From positions 1 to 46,920 of the forward strand of contig NZ_VPFL01000024.1 of the NCBI RefSeq assembly GCF_008014345.1: a stretch of 46,920 bases of DNA, given 5' to 3'. The notes beneath the pieces are model-generated. The model worked only from the letters and a program-made list of their open reading frames with translations. It was not told where the DNA came from and searched no databases. Below, one piece after another: positions 1 to 8,258 of this stretch. How positions within the stretch are numbered: position 1 is the first letter of the stretch; each line of letters begins with the position of its first letter. The translations under genes and the position numbers were made by a program. The DNA comes from Pelomicrobium methylotrophicum. Its GTDB lineage: Bacteria > Pseudomonadota > Gammaproteobacteria > Burkholderiales > UBA6910.

Positions 1-115
1 AGCGCAGGATTTGGAGTCTTCGTTGGGCATCTTTGGGGGTCATCTCCCAAAGATGCCCCAGCTTGGCTACCCGGTAAAACCCCCGGATTCCGTATCCAAT
101 CCGCTGAACTTGCAT
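1..115 (-). CDS. Partial transposase/integrase-like protein (N-terminus only)
   Basis: A minus-strand frame opens with ATG at 115-113, preceded by a good ribosome binding site (GGAGG about 7 bases upstream), and runs 38 codons to the window edge without a stop. The visible end reads TPKDAQRRLQILRF-like (last residues K-D-A-Q-R-R-L-Q-I-L-R), which resembles the start of the helix-turn-helix region of IS481/IS3-type integrases, where a similar RLxILRFW motif leads into the first helix. The catalytic DDE core would lie outside the window, so neither the family nor whether the element is intact can be settled. A strong hairpin sits inside these first codons. The frame, start and ribosome binding site are visible; the transposase call is a judgement from a short match. 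Confidence 0.45.
   Translation of the reverse strand, partial: MQVQRIGYGIRGFYRVAKLGHLWEMTPKDAQRRLQILR
25..58. other. 13-bp perfect hairpin inside the transposase-like gene
   Basis: GGGCATCTTTGGG at 25-37 is exactly complementary to CCCAAAGATGCCC at 46-58, leaving an 8-base loop. No T-run follows on either strand, so a simple terminator is unlikely. In the minus-strand transcript the loop contains an in-frame ATG (codon 25 of the partial transposase), so the hairpin could affect translation from an internal start. Confidence 0.6.
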
Positions 116-195
116 GGCCCTCCTCCACACTCGAAGGAGTGCCAAAGGTTCGTGAACTTATGCAGATGAGGCGTCAAAGCATTCCCCAAGCCGTG

Positions 196-226
196 AAAAA
201 AACCTCGATGGTACGCTGGGGCGTAC
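196..226 (-). terminator. Weak candidate terminator after the VOC gene
   Basis: On the minus strand a 6-bp stem (GTACGC, loop, GCGTAC at 211-226) overlaps the stop codon of the VOC gene and is followed, after 8 bases, by seven consecutive Ts (196-202). The stem is short and the spacing to the T-run is longer than ideal. Confidence 0.3.
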
Positions 227-597
227 TACGCTTCGGTGCTGAAGTCCAGCTCCACCTTGGCGCCATTGGGATCGAAGAAGAACATCTGCCACACGCCGGT
301 GCCGGGCTGTCGGCGCAGCTCGTAGGCTATGCCGTGCCGTTCGAGCTTGGTCTTCCACGCCTCCAGGTCGATGGCGGTGAACGCCATGTGGTCGATGACC
401 CCGGCCCGGTGCGCCGAGTGCTGGCCCGCTGCGATCACATGCAGCACCGGCTGGTCGTTGCAGTAAAACCAGGCGCCGGGAAAGCCGAACGGCGGTCGAT
501 AGCCTTCGCTCAGGCCCAGCACCTCGGTATAGAACCGCCGCGTGGTCTCCAGGTCGTCGGTGAGGACGGTGAAGTGATTGAGCCCTTTGATCGTCAT
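226..597 (-). CDS. VOC family (glyoxalase/dioxygenase-like) protein
   Basis: This 123-residue protein has the vicinal-oxygen-chelate fold pattern: an N-terminal L-N-H-F-T-V strand with a metal-type His, a helix marked by TRRFYTEVLGL, a central HVI segment, a second D-H-M-A-F strand with His, and a C-terminal FFFDPNGAKVEL strand with the usual Glu. These positions match the metal ligands of single-module glyoxalase-like enzymes, but the substrate cannot be told from sequence. The reading frame extends further upstream, but ATG at 597 is chosen because the fold starts there and an AGGAAGAGG-like ribosome binding site precedes it. It lies 22 bases downstream of the DUF2520 gene on the same strand, so the two are probably co-transcribed. 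Confidence 0.85.
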   Translation of the reverse strand: MTIKGLNHFTVLTDDLETTRRFYTEVLGLSEGYRPPFGFPGAWFYCNDQPVLHVIAAGQHSAHRAGVIDHMAFTAIDLEAWKTKLERHGIAYELRRQPGTGVWQMFFFDPNGAKVELDFSTEA

Positions 598-619
598 CGG
601 TCGCCACCTCTTCCTGGGC

Positions 620-1501
620 TCAGCCGCCGCCCTCGACGCGCAATATCTCCTGCAGCCGGGCCAGGGCTTCGGGACCTGCCACCCCCTTGCGCTCGGCGAG
701 CGTGACGGCCACTTCGCCCAAGCGCCGGTACAGCTCGGCGAGCCCCGCGTTCCACGCGCCGAGGGCATGCAATTGCCGCTCCACCGTCGCCGCGTCCCCT
801 CGGGCAATGGGCCCCGTCAAGGCCTCCACTGGTCCCAAGCGGAAAATGTTTTCCACCGTCTCCCGCACCAGGGGCTCGGCCACTTTGAGCGCCTGCTCGC
901 GCGGAATTCCCGCCTTCTCGTAGGCCGCAAGCGCCACTTCCATCAACGCCGTCAGGTAATTGCAGGCGAAGACGCTGGCCGCGTGATAGATGGTTTTGTG
1001 GGCGGTGTCCACGTGGAATACCCGCCCGCCAATCGCCTCGAAGGCTGGACGCAGCACCGTGAGGGCGGGCCCATCGCCTTCCATCGCGCAATAGGTGCCT
1101 GCAAAAGTGGCCACCGCCGCCTGGGGATCCGGCACGGTCTTGACCGGATGGACGCTCGCCAACGCCGCACCTTGCTCCCGCAGGAAGGCGCACGCTGACG
1201 AAGGCAGCGACCCGCTGGGATGAAACACGATGTCGCCGGGCCGCAGCCGCCGGGCGTCTGCGATTCTGCGACACACGGCCACGATAGCCCCATCCGTCGT
1301 CGCTACCAGCCACACGTCGGCGTGGGCCATGGCCTCCACCGAGGTCACGACGCGGCCCGCGCCGATAAAGCGCACGGCCCCTTCGGCGCTCTCCTCGGTG
1401 CGGTTCAGCACGTCCTGGATGCGGAAGACGTGGGCATCGGCCCACAGCCGCGCAAGCATGCGCCCCACCTTGCCGCAGCCGACGACGTTGAGGGTTTTCA
1501 T
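620..1501 (-). CDS. Rossmann-like / DUF2520 domain protein
   Basis: The 293-residue protein starts with a Rossmann nucleotide-binding motif (N-V-V-G-C-G-K-V-G, residues 5-13), followed by a helical C-terminal half of the DUF2520 type. The family looks like a short-chain cousin of F420- or NADP-dependent oxidoreductases and ketopantoate-reductase-like proteins. The central stretch with FHPSGSLPSS, SVHPVKT and the helix with HKTIYHAASVFACNYL is typical of this group, whose substrate is not established. It sits between the sterol-desaturase-like gene and the VOC gene on the same strand with short gaps, consistent with one transcript. No strong ribosome binding site is visible before the ATG at 1501. 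Function beyond a likely NAD(P)-dependent oxidoreductase is unknown. Confidence 0.85.
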   Translation of the reverse strand: MKTLNVVGCGKVGRMLARLWADAHVFRIQDVLNRTEESAEGAVRFIGAGRVVTSVEAMAHADVWLVATTDGAIVAVCRRIADARRLRPGDIVFHPSGSLPSSACAFLREQGAALASVHPVKTVPDPQAAVATFAGTYCAMEGDGPALTVLRPAFEAIGGRVFHVDTAHKTIYHAASVFACNYLTALMEVALAAYEKAGIPREQALKVAEPLVRETVENIFRLGPVEALTGPIARGDAATVERQLHALGAWNAGLAELYRRLGEVAVTLAERKGVAGPEALARLQEILRVEGGG

Positions 1502-1574
1502 GTCATGGAGCCGGGTTGAGCCGTTTCCGACAGCGGACCGATCATCTTGCTGTCGAGGGCGATCCGCCGGTCTA

Positions 1575-2624
1575 TCATACCCGACCCGCGCCGGGATCGT
1601 CCCCGGGCTGCGCTCTTACAGCCACGCGAAGTCTCCCGCTGGGCGTGCGGCCTCGCCCAACCTTTCCAGAGGCGAGGGCGTGCCGCCACCAGCCCAATGC
1701 AGCGGCCAGCCGCTTGAACCCGAGGAGCTGCTGACGCCAGAACCCCTCGCCGTAGTCGCGGCCTTCAAGCTGGTCGCGGATACCGGTCGCAGGATAGACC
1801 GGTGCGATGCAGGCGGTGCGGAACAGCAGGTCCCAGACGGGAAACAGGGTCGCAAAGTTGCAGCCACGCGCGGGGCCGTCGTGACCGATGCCCATGGCGT
1901 GATGGATGCGGTGATAGCGCGGGCTCACGAGGAGCCGATCGCCGATCGCGCCAAAGGAAAGTCGCACGTTCGCGTGGGACAGGCTCTCCACCAGGGCAAT
2001 GACGACCAGGAGCCAAGGAAAGGTGCCGGGCGGCACGCCGATCGCCAGGGCGACCACGGTGAACCACGCGTAGCGCAGCACGTCGTCCAGAAGGTGGTTG
2101 CGGTCGTCGGTCCAGAAGGTCATCTGCCGCTGGCTGTGGTGAAGCGAATGAAGCGCCCACCAGGCGCCCACCCGGTGCTGCAGCCGGTGCATCCAGTAGG
2201 CGGCAAAGTCCAGGATCAGGAGATAGAGCGCGAAGTCCGCGACAGGATGAGCCGCGAGCGTCGGAATGAGCGCTTCCGGCTGCAGGGGCGTGAAGCCGGC
2301 GAGTCGCAGTTTCTGCTCTAGCGCCTGGAACAGGGGCGCCACGCCGAGAAACAGGAATAGCGGCACAAACCCGAGCCGCTGCAGTAGCGTGTAGATCACG
2401 TCCACCCGCGCTTCGCGCCGGTTCGTCCACCGCTCTACCGGCCGCCACCGCTCCAGCGGCGCGAACAAGGCGATGGCAATCAGGATCTGGACGGCGCCGA
2501 GGAGCACGTTCTCCACCGCGTCGAACGCGGTCTCGGCGTATTCGGCAAGATCCAGCGCGAACAACGCGGGCAGCACGAACTGCTGGAACAAGTACCCTTG
2601 GAGTTCAGAGAGCAGCGTCTCCAT
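1575..2624 (-). CDS. Sterol desaturase / fatty acid hydroxylase family protein
   Basis: A 349-residue integral membrane protein with the histidine clusters of the di-iron fatty acid hydroxylase superfamily: HRLQH at 146-150, HSLHH at 159-163, and a later HRIHH. These would bind a non-haem di-iron centre for O2-dependent hydroxylation or desaturation of a lipid. At least four hydrophobic segments are visible (about residues 40-58, 84-100, 128-145 and 195-215). The last 40 residues are Arg/Gly-rich and look less conserved. The gene starts 4 bases after the deacetylase stop on the same strand, suggesting translational coupling. The lipid substrate (carotenoid, hopanoid or fatty acyl) cannot be assigned. 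Confidence 0.9.
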   Translation of the reverse strand: METLLSELQGYLFQQFVLPALFALDLAEYAETAFDAVENVLLGAVQILIAIALFAPLERWRPVERWTNRREARVDVIYTLLQRLGFVPLFLFLGVAPLFQALEQKLRLAGFTPLQPEALIPTLAAHPVADFALYLLILDFAAYWMHRLQHRVGAWWALHSLHHSQRQMTFWTDDRNHLLDDVLRYAWFTVVALAIGVPPGTFPWLLVVIALVESLSHANVRLSFGAIGDRLLVSPRYHRIHHAMGIGHDGPARGCNFATLFPVWDLLFRTACIAPVYPATGIRDQLEGRDYGEGFWRQQLLGFKRLAAALGWWRHALASGKVGRGRTPSGRLRVAVRAQPGDDPGAGRV

Positions 2625-2628
2625 GGCA

Positions 2629-3363
2629 TCAGTTGAGCGTCTTGAAGCAGAACCCGCGCGCTTTGAGCGCCTCGATCAAAGGATCCAGCATGGGCGCGAA
2701 GGGTTCCTGGCGGGACCAGATGCCGAGATGCAGCATGAGGATGTCGCCCGGACGAACGTCACGCAGCGCTTTCTCCAGGAGCGCCTGGTTGGGATACCGG
2801 TCCGAGGGCAGTTCGTCGCCCAGAAAGCCCGCCGGGCTCCAACCCACGTGGCGCTTGAAGCCGCACGCCCTGGCATATTCCAGCGCTCTCGGCGTCGTGC
2901 GCCCGCCGGGGGCGCGCCAGAGGGAATCGAGCCCCCGGCCGGTCATGGCCCTGAACGCCTCATCCACTTTCATCAGCTCCCGGCATACCCCCTCCCGGTC
3001 GAGCAGCTCCTTCTCCACGCCGCCCGAGCTCACATAGGCGATCCGCCCCCCTTCCACATCGCGCCGAAAATACCAGTGGCGCCACGTGTGACTGCCGAAA
3101 GCGTGGCCCTCAGCCACCCGCGCTCTCCAGTAGTCCGCCCACGCGGGATCCAACGCGAAGTCGCCACGAAAAGTCCTCTCGTTGGCCAGGAAAAACGTGG
3201 CGCGCACGCCGTGCCGGTGGAGGATCTGCGCAATCAGCTCCGCATGCCGCATGTTGCCCGTGTCGAGAGTGAGATAGACCGGCTTGCCGCAACCGGCTTG
3301 AACCGTGCCGGCCAGCATCAAAAAAACAACGGCCAGCAAACCACCCATCCGAAGGGTTCCCAT
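2629..3363 (-). CDS. Secreted polysaccharide deacetylase family protein
   Basis: The 244-residue protein has an N-terminal signal peptide (hydrophobic core about residues 7-20, then VQA-G) and a NodB-type carbohydrate esterase 4 domain. The usual TFDDG motif reads LDTG (Asp34-Thr35), so the first Asp is kept and the second, normally a metal ligand, is Thr. The SHTWRH motif supplies His92 and His96, and RAPGG matches the third conserved motif. The protein is probably exported and would act on an N-acetylated glycan, possibly peptidoglycan or an exopolysaccharide. An upstream in-frame ATG at 3405 would overlap the beta-propeller gene; ATG at 3363 gives a cleaner signal peptide and a weak AGG ribosome binding site. 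The Thr substitution makes activity less certain. Confidence 0.85.
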   Translation of the reverse strand: MGTLRMGGLLAVVFLMLAGTVQAGCGKPVYLTLDTGNMRHAELIAQILHRHGVRATFFLANERTFRGDFALDPAWADYWRARVAEGHAFGSHTWRHWYFRRDVEGGRIAYVSSGGVEKELLDREGVCRELMKVDEAFRAMTGRGLDSLWRAPGGRTTPRALEYARACGFKRHVGWSPAGFLGDELPSDRYPNQALLEKALRDVRPGDILMLHLGIWSRQEPFAPMLDPLIEALKARGFCFKTLN

Positions 3364-3388
3364 CGACCTGCACGGCTTCAGCGCCGCG

Positions 3389-4366
3389 TTACCGGGCGGC
3401 TGCATCGTAGGCGAGCAGGATGCCGTGGGGCGAGCGGCCCACCGGAATCTGTTTCACGAGCCTGCGGGTTTCCATGTCGATCACCGACACCTTGCCCACC
3501 CAGCGGGAGGTCACCCACAGCCGCTTTCCGTCTCGGGTGAGCTCCATACAATCGGGGCCGCCCGGCACCGGGATCTGTTCCACTACCGCCAGCCTCTCCA
3601 CGTCCACCACCGACACCGTGTTGGAGATGCGATTGGAGATGAGCACGCGCCTGCCGTCGGGAAGGGGCAGGAAATTATGGGCCCCTTGGCCGGTCACGAT
3701 GCGCGCCACCGTGACGGGCCTGCGCCAGTCGATGACCTCCAGGTAATCCGCCCCGGTCATGCCCACCAGCAGGTAGCGCTCGTCCGGCGTCATCCATACC
3801 CCGGCAGGAGCCTCGCCGACCGGGTGCTTCCACCGCAGCGTCTGGGTGGCCAAGTCGATGGCGGCCAACCGGTTCTCTCCCTGAAGGGTGACAAACACCA
3901 GGGAGGCGTCCCGGGTGTAGGCCAAGTGGCTCGGCATCTTGCCAACGGCCAGGCGCTTGACCAGCTTGAGCGTGGCGGCCTCGTAGAGGTCCACCTGATT
4001 CAGGCGCAACGAATTGACGACCAGCCAGCGGCGGTCGGGGCTGTAAGCCAGGTGGTATGGATCGCTGATGCGGGGGATGCGGGACCGGATTTGGCCCCGC
4101 TTTGCATCCAACAGCACCAGGTCGTCGCCGGCTGCGTTGGCGATGAGGATCTCGCCCGAAAGGGCCCAGAGGAGGTGGTGGGGCTCCTTTCCCACGTAGA
4201 GCCGGGCAGACTCGCTCAACGTGGCCATGTCGATGAGACTGACGGTGCCATCCCGGGAATTGAGCACCACCGCCGTGTCCGCCAAGGTCGGGCCACCGCC
4301 GAGGGTGAGCCCGAACCCCAGCAGGGCCACCGCCGCCTTGCCGCAACGCTTCGTAATCGCCTTCAT
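3389..4366 (-). CDS. YncE-like periplasmic beta-propeller protein
   Basis: The 325-residue protein has a signal peptide (MKAITKRCGKAAVALLGF, cleavage near LADT, about residue 30) followed by repeated blades of about 42 residues, each built around patterns such as V-x-V-I-D-x-x-T-x-x-x and I-P-V-G-x-x-P-H. This is the YVTN/SMP-30-type seven-bladed propeller seen in YncE and surface-layer proteins. No catalytic residue or haem motif is evident, so it is most likely a binding or scaffold protein in the periplasm. It lies directly upstream of the deacetylase gene on the same strand (25-base gap), suggesting a shared cell-envelope role, though its ligand is unknown. Confidence 0.85.
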   Translation of the reverse strand: MKAITKRCGKAAVALLGFGLTLGGGPTLADTAVVLNSRDGTVSLIDMATLSESARLYVGKEPHHLLWALSGEILIANAAGDDLVLLDAKRGQIRSRIPRISDPYHLAYSPDRRWLVVNSLRLNQVDLYEAATLKLVKRLAVGKMPSHLAYTRDASLVFVTLQGENRLAAIDLATQTLRWKHPVGEAPAGVWMTPDERYLLVGMTGADYLEVIDWRRPVTVARIVTGQGAHNFLPLPDGRRVLISNRISNTVSVVDVERLAVVEQIPVPGGPDCMELTRDGKRLWVTSRWVGKVSVIDMETRRLVKQIPVGRSPHGILLAYDAAAR

Positions 4367-4590
4367 ACCCTGCCCCCTCGAGCACGCCGCTACCGGGTCT
4401 CAACGCTGCAGCCGGCTGGGCGTTGACCAGACCGCCCCCTCCCCTGCAGGGAGAAGGCCTCACCTCCTTGCAGGACGGGAAGGAAAGTCAACCAACGGCC
4501 CGCCCGCTGGCAGGCGCGCGTTCGCCCTAGCCATGCCGGAGATGTCCCGCCGGCGTCGCAAGCGCGGCCGCCCCCTGGATCCGCCCCTCG
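4367..4590. other. 224-base intergenic stretch, no gene seen
   Basis: Between the beta-propeller start and the permease stop I see no convincing gene or RNA. A short inverted repeat (CTCCC, loop, GGGAG near 4437-4453) is present but has no T-run and is too weak to call as a terminator. Confidence 0.4.
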
Positions 4591-5832
4591 TCACCCTGCT
4601 GCCCCGGCCCGCCAGGCCAAGTAAATACCCGCCACCGTGAGTGTTGCCAAGGTCACTGGCACCCCCACCCGGGCGTGGCGCCGCCAATCGATGCGCACAC
4701 CGTAGCGGGCGGCAGCCTCCACCACGATGATATTGGCAATGCTACCGACGATCAGGAGATTGCCTGCTAGCGTGCTGGCAAGCGCCAGCAGCGTTCCGGC
4801 CATGGGATGGGAAGCCACGGGCAGTAACAACATCACCGCCGGCACGTTGGAGACAAGGTTGCTGAGGACGAAGGTGGTCAAGAACAGCGGCATGGGCGAA
4901 CGCAGGTCCAGGCCCTCCTGCGCCAGCTCCGCCACCAGCCAGGCAGGCAGACCCGTTTTTTCCAGGGCGTGGTTGACCACGAATAGGCCGATGAAAAGCA
5001 CCAGCAATTGCCAGTCCACGAGCCCCAGCATATGGCGGGAATGCAGCCTCCGGCTCATGAGCAGCAGCCCCGCCCCGCCGAGGGCAAGGAGTTCTCGGGG
5101 CCAGGCGGTGAGGACAAACGCCGCAAACAGAAACACCGCCACGGAAAGCCCCTTGACCACCTGCCAGCGGTCGAAGGGCACGCCCGCCTCTTCCCGCCGC
5201 TCGGTGGGGAACGGCGCCGGAAGGGGTTGCGACCACCGGCCTCGGGTGCCGAGCACGATCACGGCCCAGGTGATGACGAGCCCCATCGTCACCGGCACCG
5301 CCGCCTCCCGGAGATAGCCGGCAAAGGACATCTCCAGCCGTTCGCCGATCAGCATATTCTGGGGATTGCCGATCAAGGTCGCCGCCGAGCCGATATTGGC
5401 GCCGCAGGCAAGCGCCAGCAGGTAGGGAACAGGGTCGAGACGCCGCTCGCGGCAGGCCTCGATCAGCACCGGCGCCATCGCCAGGCAGACGATATCGTTG
5501 CTGAACACGGCGGAAAGCCCCGCCACCGCGGCAATCAGCAAGGCGAGCAGCGCCGGCGGCGAGAGCGGCAAAGCGGTCAGGCGCCGGGTGACGAAAGTAT
5601 AGAAGCCGCCGAGCCGCAGCTGGGCGGAAATGACCATGAAGGCGAAGAGCAGGATTAGCGTGGGCACGTGCACCGCCGCCCACGCCTCTTCCAGGCTGAC
5701 CGCCTCCAAGGCCATCAGCGCGATCGCCCCGAGCAGCGCGATCCCGGTGCGATCGAGCTGCAGGAAAGGCAGCCCGCCCAGGATCATGCCCAGGTACACG
5801 AGGACAAAGACAGCGAGGATGGTGGCGGTCAC
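4591..5832 (-). CDS. SLC13/ArsB-type anion permease
   Basis: A 413-residue integral membrane protein with about eleven hydrophobic segments. It contains conserved loop motifs of the ArsB/NhaD/SLC13 ion-transporter superfamily: FSNDIVCLAMAPV in the first half, ANIGSAATLIGNPQNM after it, and SNLVSNVPAVMLLLP in the second half. These repeated N-x-x-x-x-x-P hairpins form the substrate and sodium sites in the family. The substrate (arsenite, sulfate, dicarboxylate or Na+/H+ exchange) cannot be told. The frame stays open far upstream, but GTG at 5832 is preferred: GGAG lies 6 bases upstream, a TATAAA box lies about 35 bases upstream, and membrane segments begin right after it. Confidence 0.85.
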   Translation of the reverse strand: MTATILAVFVLVYLGMILGGLPFLQLDRTGIALLGAIALMALEAVSLEEAWAAVHVPTLILLFAFMVISAQLRLGGFYTFVTRRLTALPLSPPALLALLIAAVAGLSAVFSNDIVCLAMAPVLIEACRERRLDPVPYLLALACGANIGSAATLIGNPQNMLIGERLEMSFAGYLREAAVPVTMGLVITWAVIVLGTRGRWSQPLPAPFPTERREEAGVPFDRWQVVKGLSVAVFLFAAFVLTAWPRELLALGGAGLLLMSRRLHSRHMLGLVDWQLLVLFIGLFVVNHALEKTGLPAWLVAELAQEGLDLRSPMPLFLTTFVLSNLVSNVPAVMLLLPVASHPMAGTLLALASTLAGNLLIVGSIANIIVVEAAARYGVRIDWRRHARVGVPVTLATLTVAGIYLAWRAGAAG

Positions 5833-6041
5833 ACCCGGCTCCAACGGCGCGGAGCGGCGATTTATACTCGATCCGATGCCGGTTGGCGAGAGGTAGGGCG
5901 TCCATGGCGCGAAGACCGACGGCCCAGCCGATCGGGAGCACGCCCGGTTATTTTTCGAGCCCGTGCAGGATCTTTTCCAGGCCGGCCTGTCGGTTCCGGG
6001 AAGCAGGCGCCCGCGCACGCGCCCCGGGCGCCGCCCCCATC

Positions 6042-6599
6042 TCAGGCCGCCTGGACGAGCGCCGCGCGGGACAGGGCCGCTTCGGCCTGCAGTACCACCG
6101 CCACCGCGTGCACCGCCGCGGCAATGCGCACCGCTGCCTGCACCTGCTCGGGCGTGAGCCCCGCTGCGCGCACCACCCGCTCGTGGGCCACGATGCAAGA
6201 GCCGCAGCCGTTGACCGCCGACACCGCCAAGCACCACAACTCGAAGGTTTCCCGGGCGATGCCGTGGGTGGCGATCACGTTCATGCGCAGCCTCGCCGGC
6301 AGGCTGCCGTACTCCGGGTTCTCCACCAAATGCAGGAACCGGTAGTACACGTTGTTCATGCCCATGATGGCGGCGGCAGCCTGGGCAGCGGCCAGCTGCG
6401 GGGCAGTGAGCGTCGACGCGAACTCGGCGGTCACGGCTTCGATCAGGCGAGGTTCTCGCGACGCGATCGCCGTGGCGATGAAGGCGCCGGCTTTTTGGGC
6501 TTCCGTCAGCACCGTTTCGTTGACCAGCGTGCCGAGATTGAGCTTCAGGTCCTTGGCATAGTCCGGAAGCCGCTCCTTCAGCGTTTGAAGAGTTATCAT
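6042..6599 (-). CDS. ahpD: AhpD-type alkylhydroperoxidase (peroxiredoxin reductase partner)
   Basis: The 185-residue all-helical protein carries the AhpD active site: Glu120, Cys132-G-S-Cys135 and His139, with spacing almost identical to mycobacterial AhpD (Glu118, Cys130, Cys133, His137). In that system AhpD receives electrons from lipoylated dehydrogenase subunits and reduces AhpC. The gene follows the peroxiredoxin gene by about 20 bases on the same strand, so the two are surely co-transcribed. There are two in-frame ATGs, at 6608 and 6599; the GGAG ribosome binding site abuts the first but is 9 bases from the second, so 6599 is chosen. Expression is probably driven from the promoter region shared with oxyR. 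Confidence 0.92.
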   Translation of the reverse strand: MITLQTLKERLPDYAKDLKLNLGTLVNETVLTEAQKAGAFIATAIASREPRLIEAVTAEFASTLTAPQLAAAQAAAAIMGMNNVYYRFLHLVENPEYGSLPARLRMNVIATHGIARETFELWCLAVSAVNGCGSCIVAHERVVRAAGLTPEQVQAAVRIAAAVHAVAVVLQAEAALSRAALVQAA

Positions 6600-6619
6600 C
6601 CCATCCATCTCCGAAATGA

Positions 6620-7159
6620 TCAGGCCGCCTTCAGGACCGGATCACCCTTTTTCCAGTTGCACGGGCAAAGCTCGTCGGTCTGTAGGGCATCGAGAGTGCG
6701 CAGCACCTCGTCCACATTGCGGCCCACGTTCAGGTCGTGCACCGATGCGAAGCGGATCACGCCCTCCGGGTCCACGATGAAGGTAGCCCGCAACGCGACA
6801 CCTTCCTTTTTGTCCAGCACGCCGAACGCCTGGGACATCTCCCGCTTCACGTCCGCCAGCATCGGGAACGGGAGGTGCTCGAGATCCTGGTGCGACTTGC
6901 GCCAGGCCAAGTGCACGTACTCGCTGTCGACAGATACGCCGTAGATGACGGCATCGCGGTCGCTGAATTCACCGGCGAGCTTGCCGAAAGCGGCGATCTC
7001 GGTCGGGCATACGAAAGTGAAGTCCTTGGGCCAGAAGAAGATCACTTTCCACTTGCCCGCCTGCGACTTCTCGGTGATGCGGGTGAAGGCCTTGTCGTCC
7101 TCGATGGACACCACGGCCTGGACGTCAAACGGGGGAATGCGATCGCCCACAGTCAGCAT
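6620..7159 (-). CDS. ahpC: AhpC-type 2-Cys peroxiredoxin (mycobacterial AhpC-like)
   Basis: The 179-residue protein reduces hydrogen peroxide and organic hydroperoxides. The peroxidatic Cys51 lies in FTFVCPTE, and two C-terminal cysteines (Cys165-Pro-Cys167) stand where mycobacterial AhpC has Cys174 and Cys176. That arrangement, with an adjacent AhpD gene, fits an AhpC reduced by AhpD rather than by the AhpF flavoprotein, which is absent here. The start at 7159 has a near-perfect AAGGAGGT ribosome binding site 7 bases upstream. It is transcribed away from oxyR, with a 119-base spacer carrying a LysR-type palindrome, so peroxide induction through OxyR is likely. Confidence 0.93.
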   Translation of the reverse strand: MLTVGDRIPPFDVQAVVSIEDDKAFTRITEKSQAGKWKVIFFWPKDFTFVCPTEIAAFGKLAGEFSDRDAVIYGVSVDSEYVHLAWRKSHQDLEHLPFPMLADVKREMSQAFGVLDKKEGVALRATFIVDPEGVIRFASVHDLNVGRNVDEVLRTLDALQTDELCPCNWKKGDPVLKAA

Positions 7160-7225
7160 GTCATTGACCTCCTTGAGAGGGTTACCGGTTGAACACGGCG
7201 CCCAGTGTGCCGCATTCCAAATGAT

Positions 7226-7258
7226 CGATCTAATGATAAAATTTTGTTATTCTGATCG
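7226..7258. promoter_or_regulatory. Likely OxyR (LysR-type) binding site between ahpC and oxyR
   Basis: In an AT-rich island within GC-rich DNA, ATAA and TTAT half-sites at 7236-7250 flank an AATTTTG core and satisfy the T-N11-A rule of LysR-type operators. CGATC (7226-7230) and GATCG (7254-7258) extend the dyad outward nearly symmetrically. Placement between divergent ahpC and oxyR genes supports OxyR as the protein that binds here. Confidence 0.55.
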
Positions 7259-7278
7259 TATATTTCGATTGAGTAACC

Positions 7279-8232
7279 ATGCCTGCGCTTCCCTCTCTGC
7301 GCCAGCTGGGCTACCTGGTGGAGCTGGCCGATCGGCTGAACTTCCGCGAAGCGGCCCAAGCTCAGTTCGTCACCCAATCCACGCTGTCCGCTGGCATCAA
7401 GGAACTCGAAAGCATCCTGGGCGTACAACTGGTGGAGCGGGACAGGCGCCACGTTCAGCTCACCGCCATCGGCAAAGAGGTGGTGGCCCGGGCGCGGGAG
7501 CTGCTCGCCAGTGCCCGTGACTTGGCCGAGATCGCGCGCCGTGCTGGTGAGCCGCTGGGCGGACCCCTGCGGCTCGGCGTCATTCCCACCATCGCGCCGT
7601 TCCTGCTGCCTGCCCTCCTCCCGCCGCTGCGCAAGGCGTATCCGTCGCTCAAGCTGTATCTGCGGGAGGATCTCACCGAACGGCTGCTGGAGCGGGTGCG
7701 GTCGGCGAGCCTGGACTTCGCGCTGATCGCCCTGCCCTACGACACCGGTGACCTGCTCACGCGGACACTTTTCGCCGATGAGTTCTGGTTCGTCGCCCGG
7801 GCGGACGACCCGCTGGTCCGCTCCGAGGCAGTGGCGGTGAAGAAGATCGACCCCGATGCCGTGCTGCTGCTGGAGGAGGGCCACTGCCTGAGGGACCACG
7901 CCATCGAGGCCTGCGGCGCCCGGGGTGCCCGTTCCGGGTCCCGGGTGGAAGCGACCAGCCTGCACACGCTGATCCAGATGGTGGAAGGGGGCCTCGGCGT
8001 CACGCTGCTGCCGGAAATGGCCATCAAGGCCGGCATCCTCAAGGGCACGCGGCTCGTGGCCCGTCCCTTCTCTGCCCGGGTGCCCTACCGCACCGTGGCC
8101 CTGGTGGCCCGTGCCACCACGTCGCGGCACCGGGACTTTGAGCTGCTCGCCGACTTCATCGCCGAACACGCCCGCCGAACGGGTCGCGCGGGCATCCCCG
8201 CCCGGCGGCGCTCGAAGCCTGCAGCCCCTTGA
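7279..8232 (+). CDS. oxyR: OxyR hydrogen-peroxide-sensing LysR-type regulator
   Basis: The 317-residue protein has an N-terminal winged helix-turn-helix (residues 5-64, with AAQAQFVTQSTLSAGIKELE) and a substrate-binding-like sensor domain. Cys203 in the GHCLRDH motif and Cys212 are nine residues apart, the same spacing as the redox pair Cys199-Cys208 of Escherichia coli OxyR. The protein should form an intramolecular disulfide on peroxide exposure and activate peroxide-defence genes. It is divergent from ahpC-ahpD, its likely targets. The last 25 residues are basic and longer than in E. coli OxyR (305 residues). There is no clear ribosome binding site next to the ATG. Confidence 0.93.
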   Translation: MPALPSLRQLGYLVELADRLNFREAAQAQFVTQSTLSAGIKELESILGVQLVERDRRHVQLTAIGKEVVARARELLASARDLAEIARRAGEPLGGPLRLGVIPTIAPFLLPALLPPLRKAYPSLKLYLREDLTERLLERVRSASLDFALIALPYDTGDLLTRTLFADEFWFVARADDPLVRSEAVAVKKIDPDAVLLLEEGHCLRDHAIEACGARGARSGSRVEATSLHTLIQMVEGGLGVTLLPEMAIKAGILKGTRLVARPFSARVPYRTVALVARATTSRHRDFELLADFIAEHARRTGRAGIPARRRSKPAAP

Positions 8233-8258
8233 GGCTCAGCCGTAAAGGTCGATCATCG

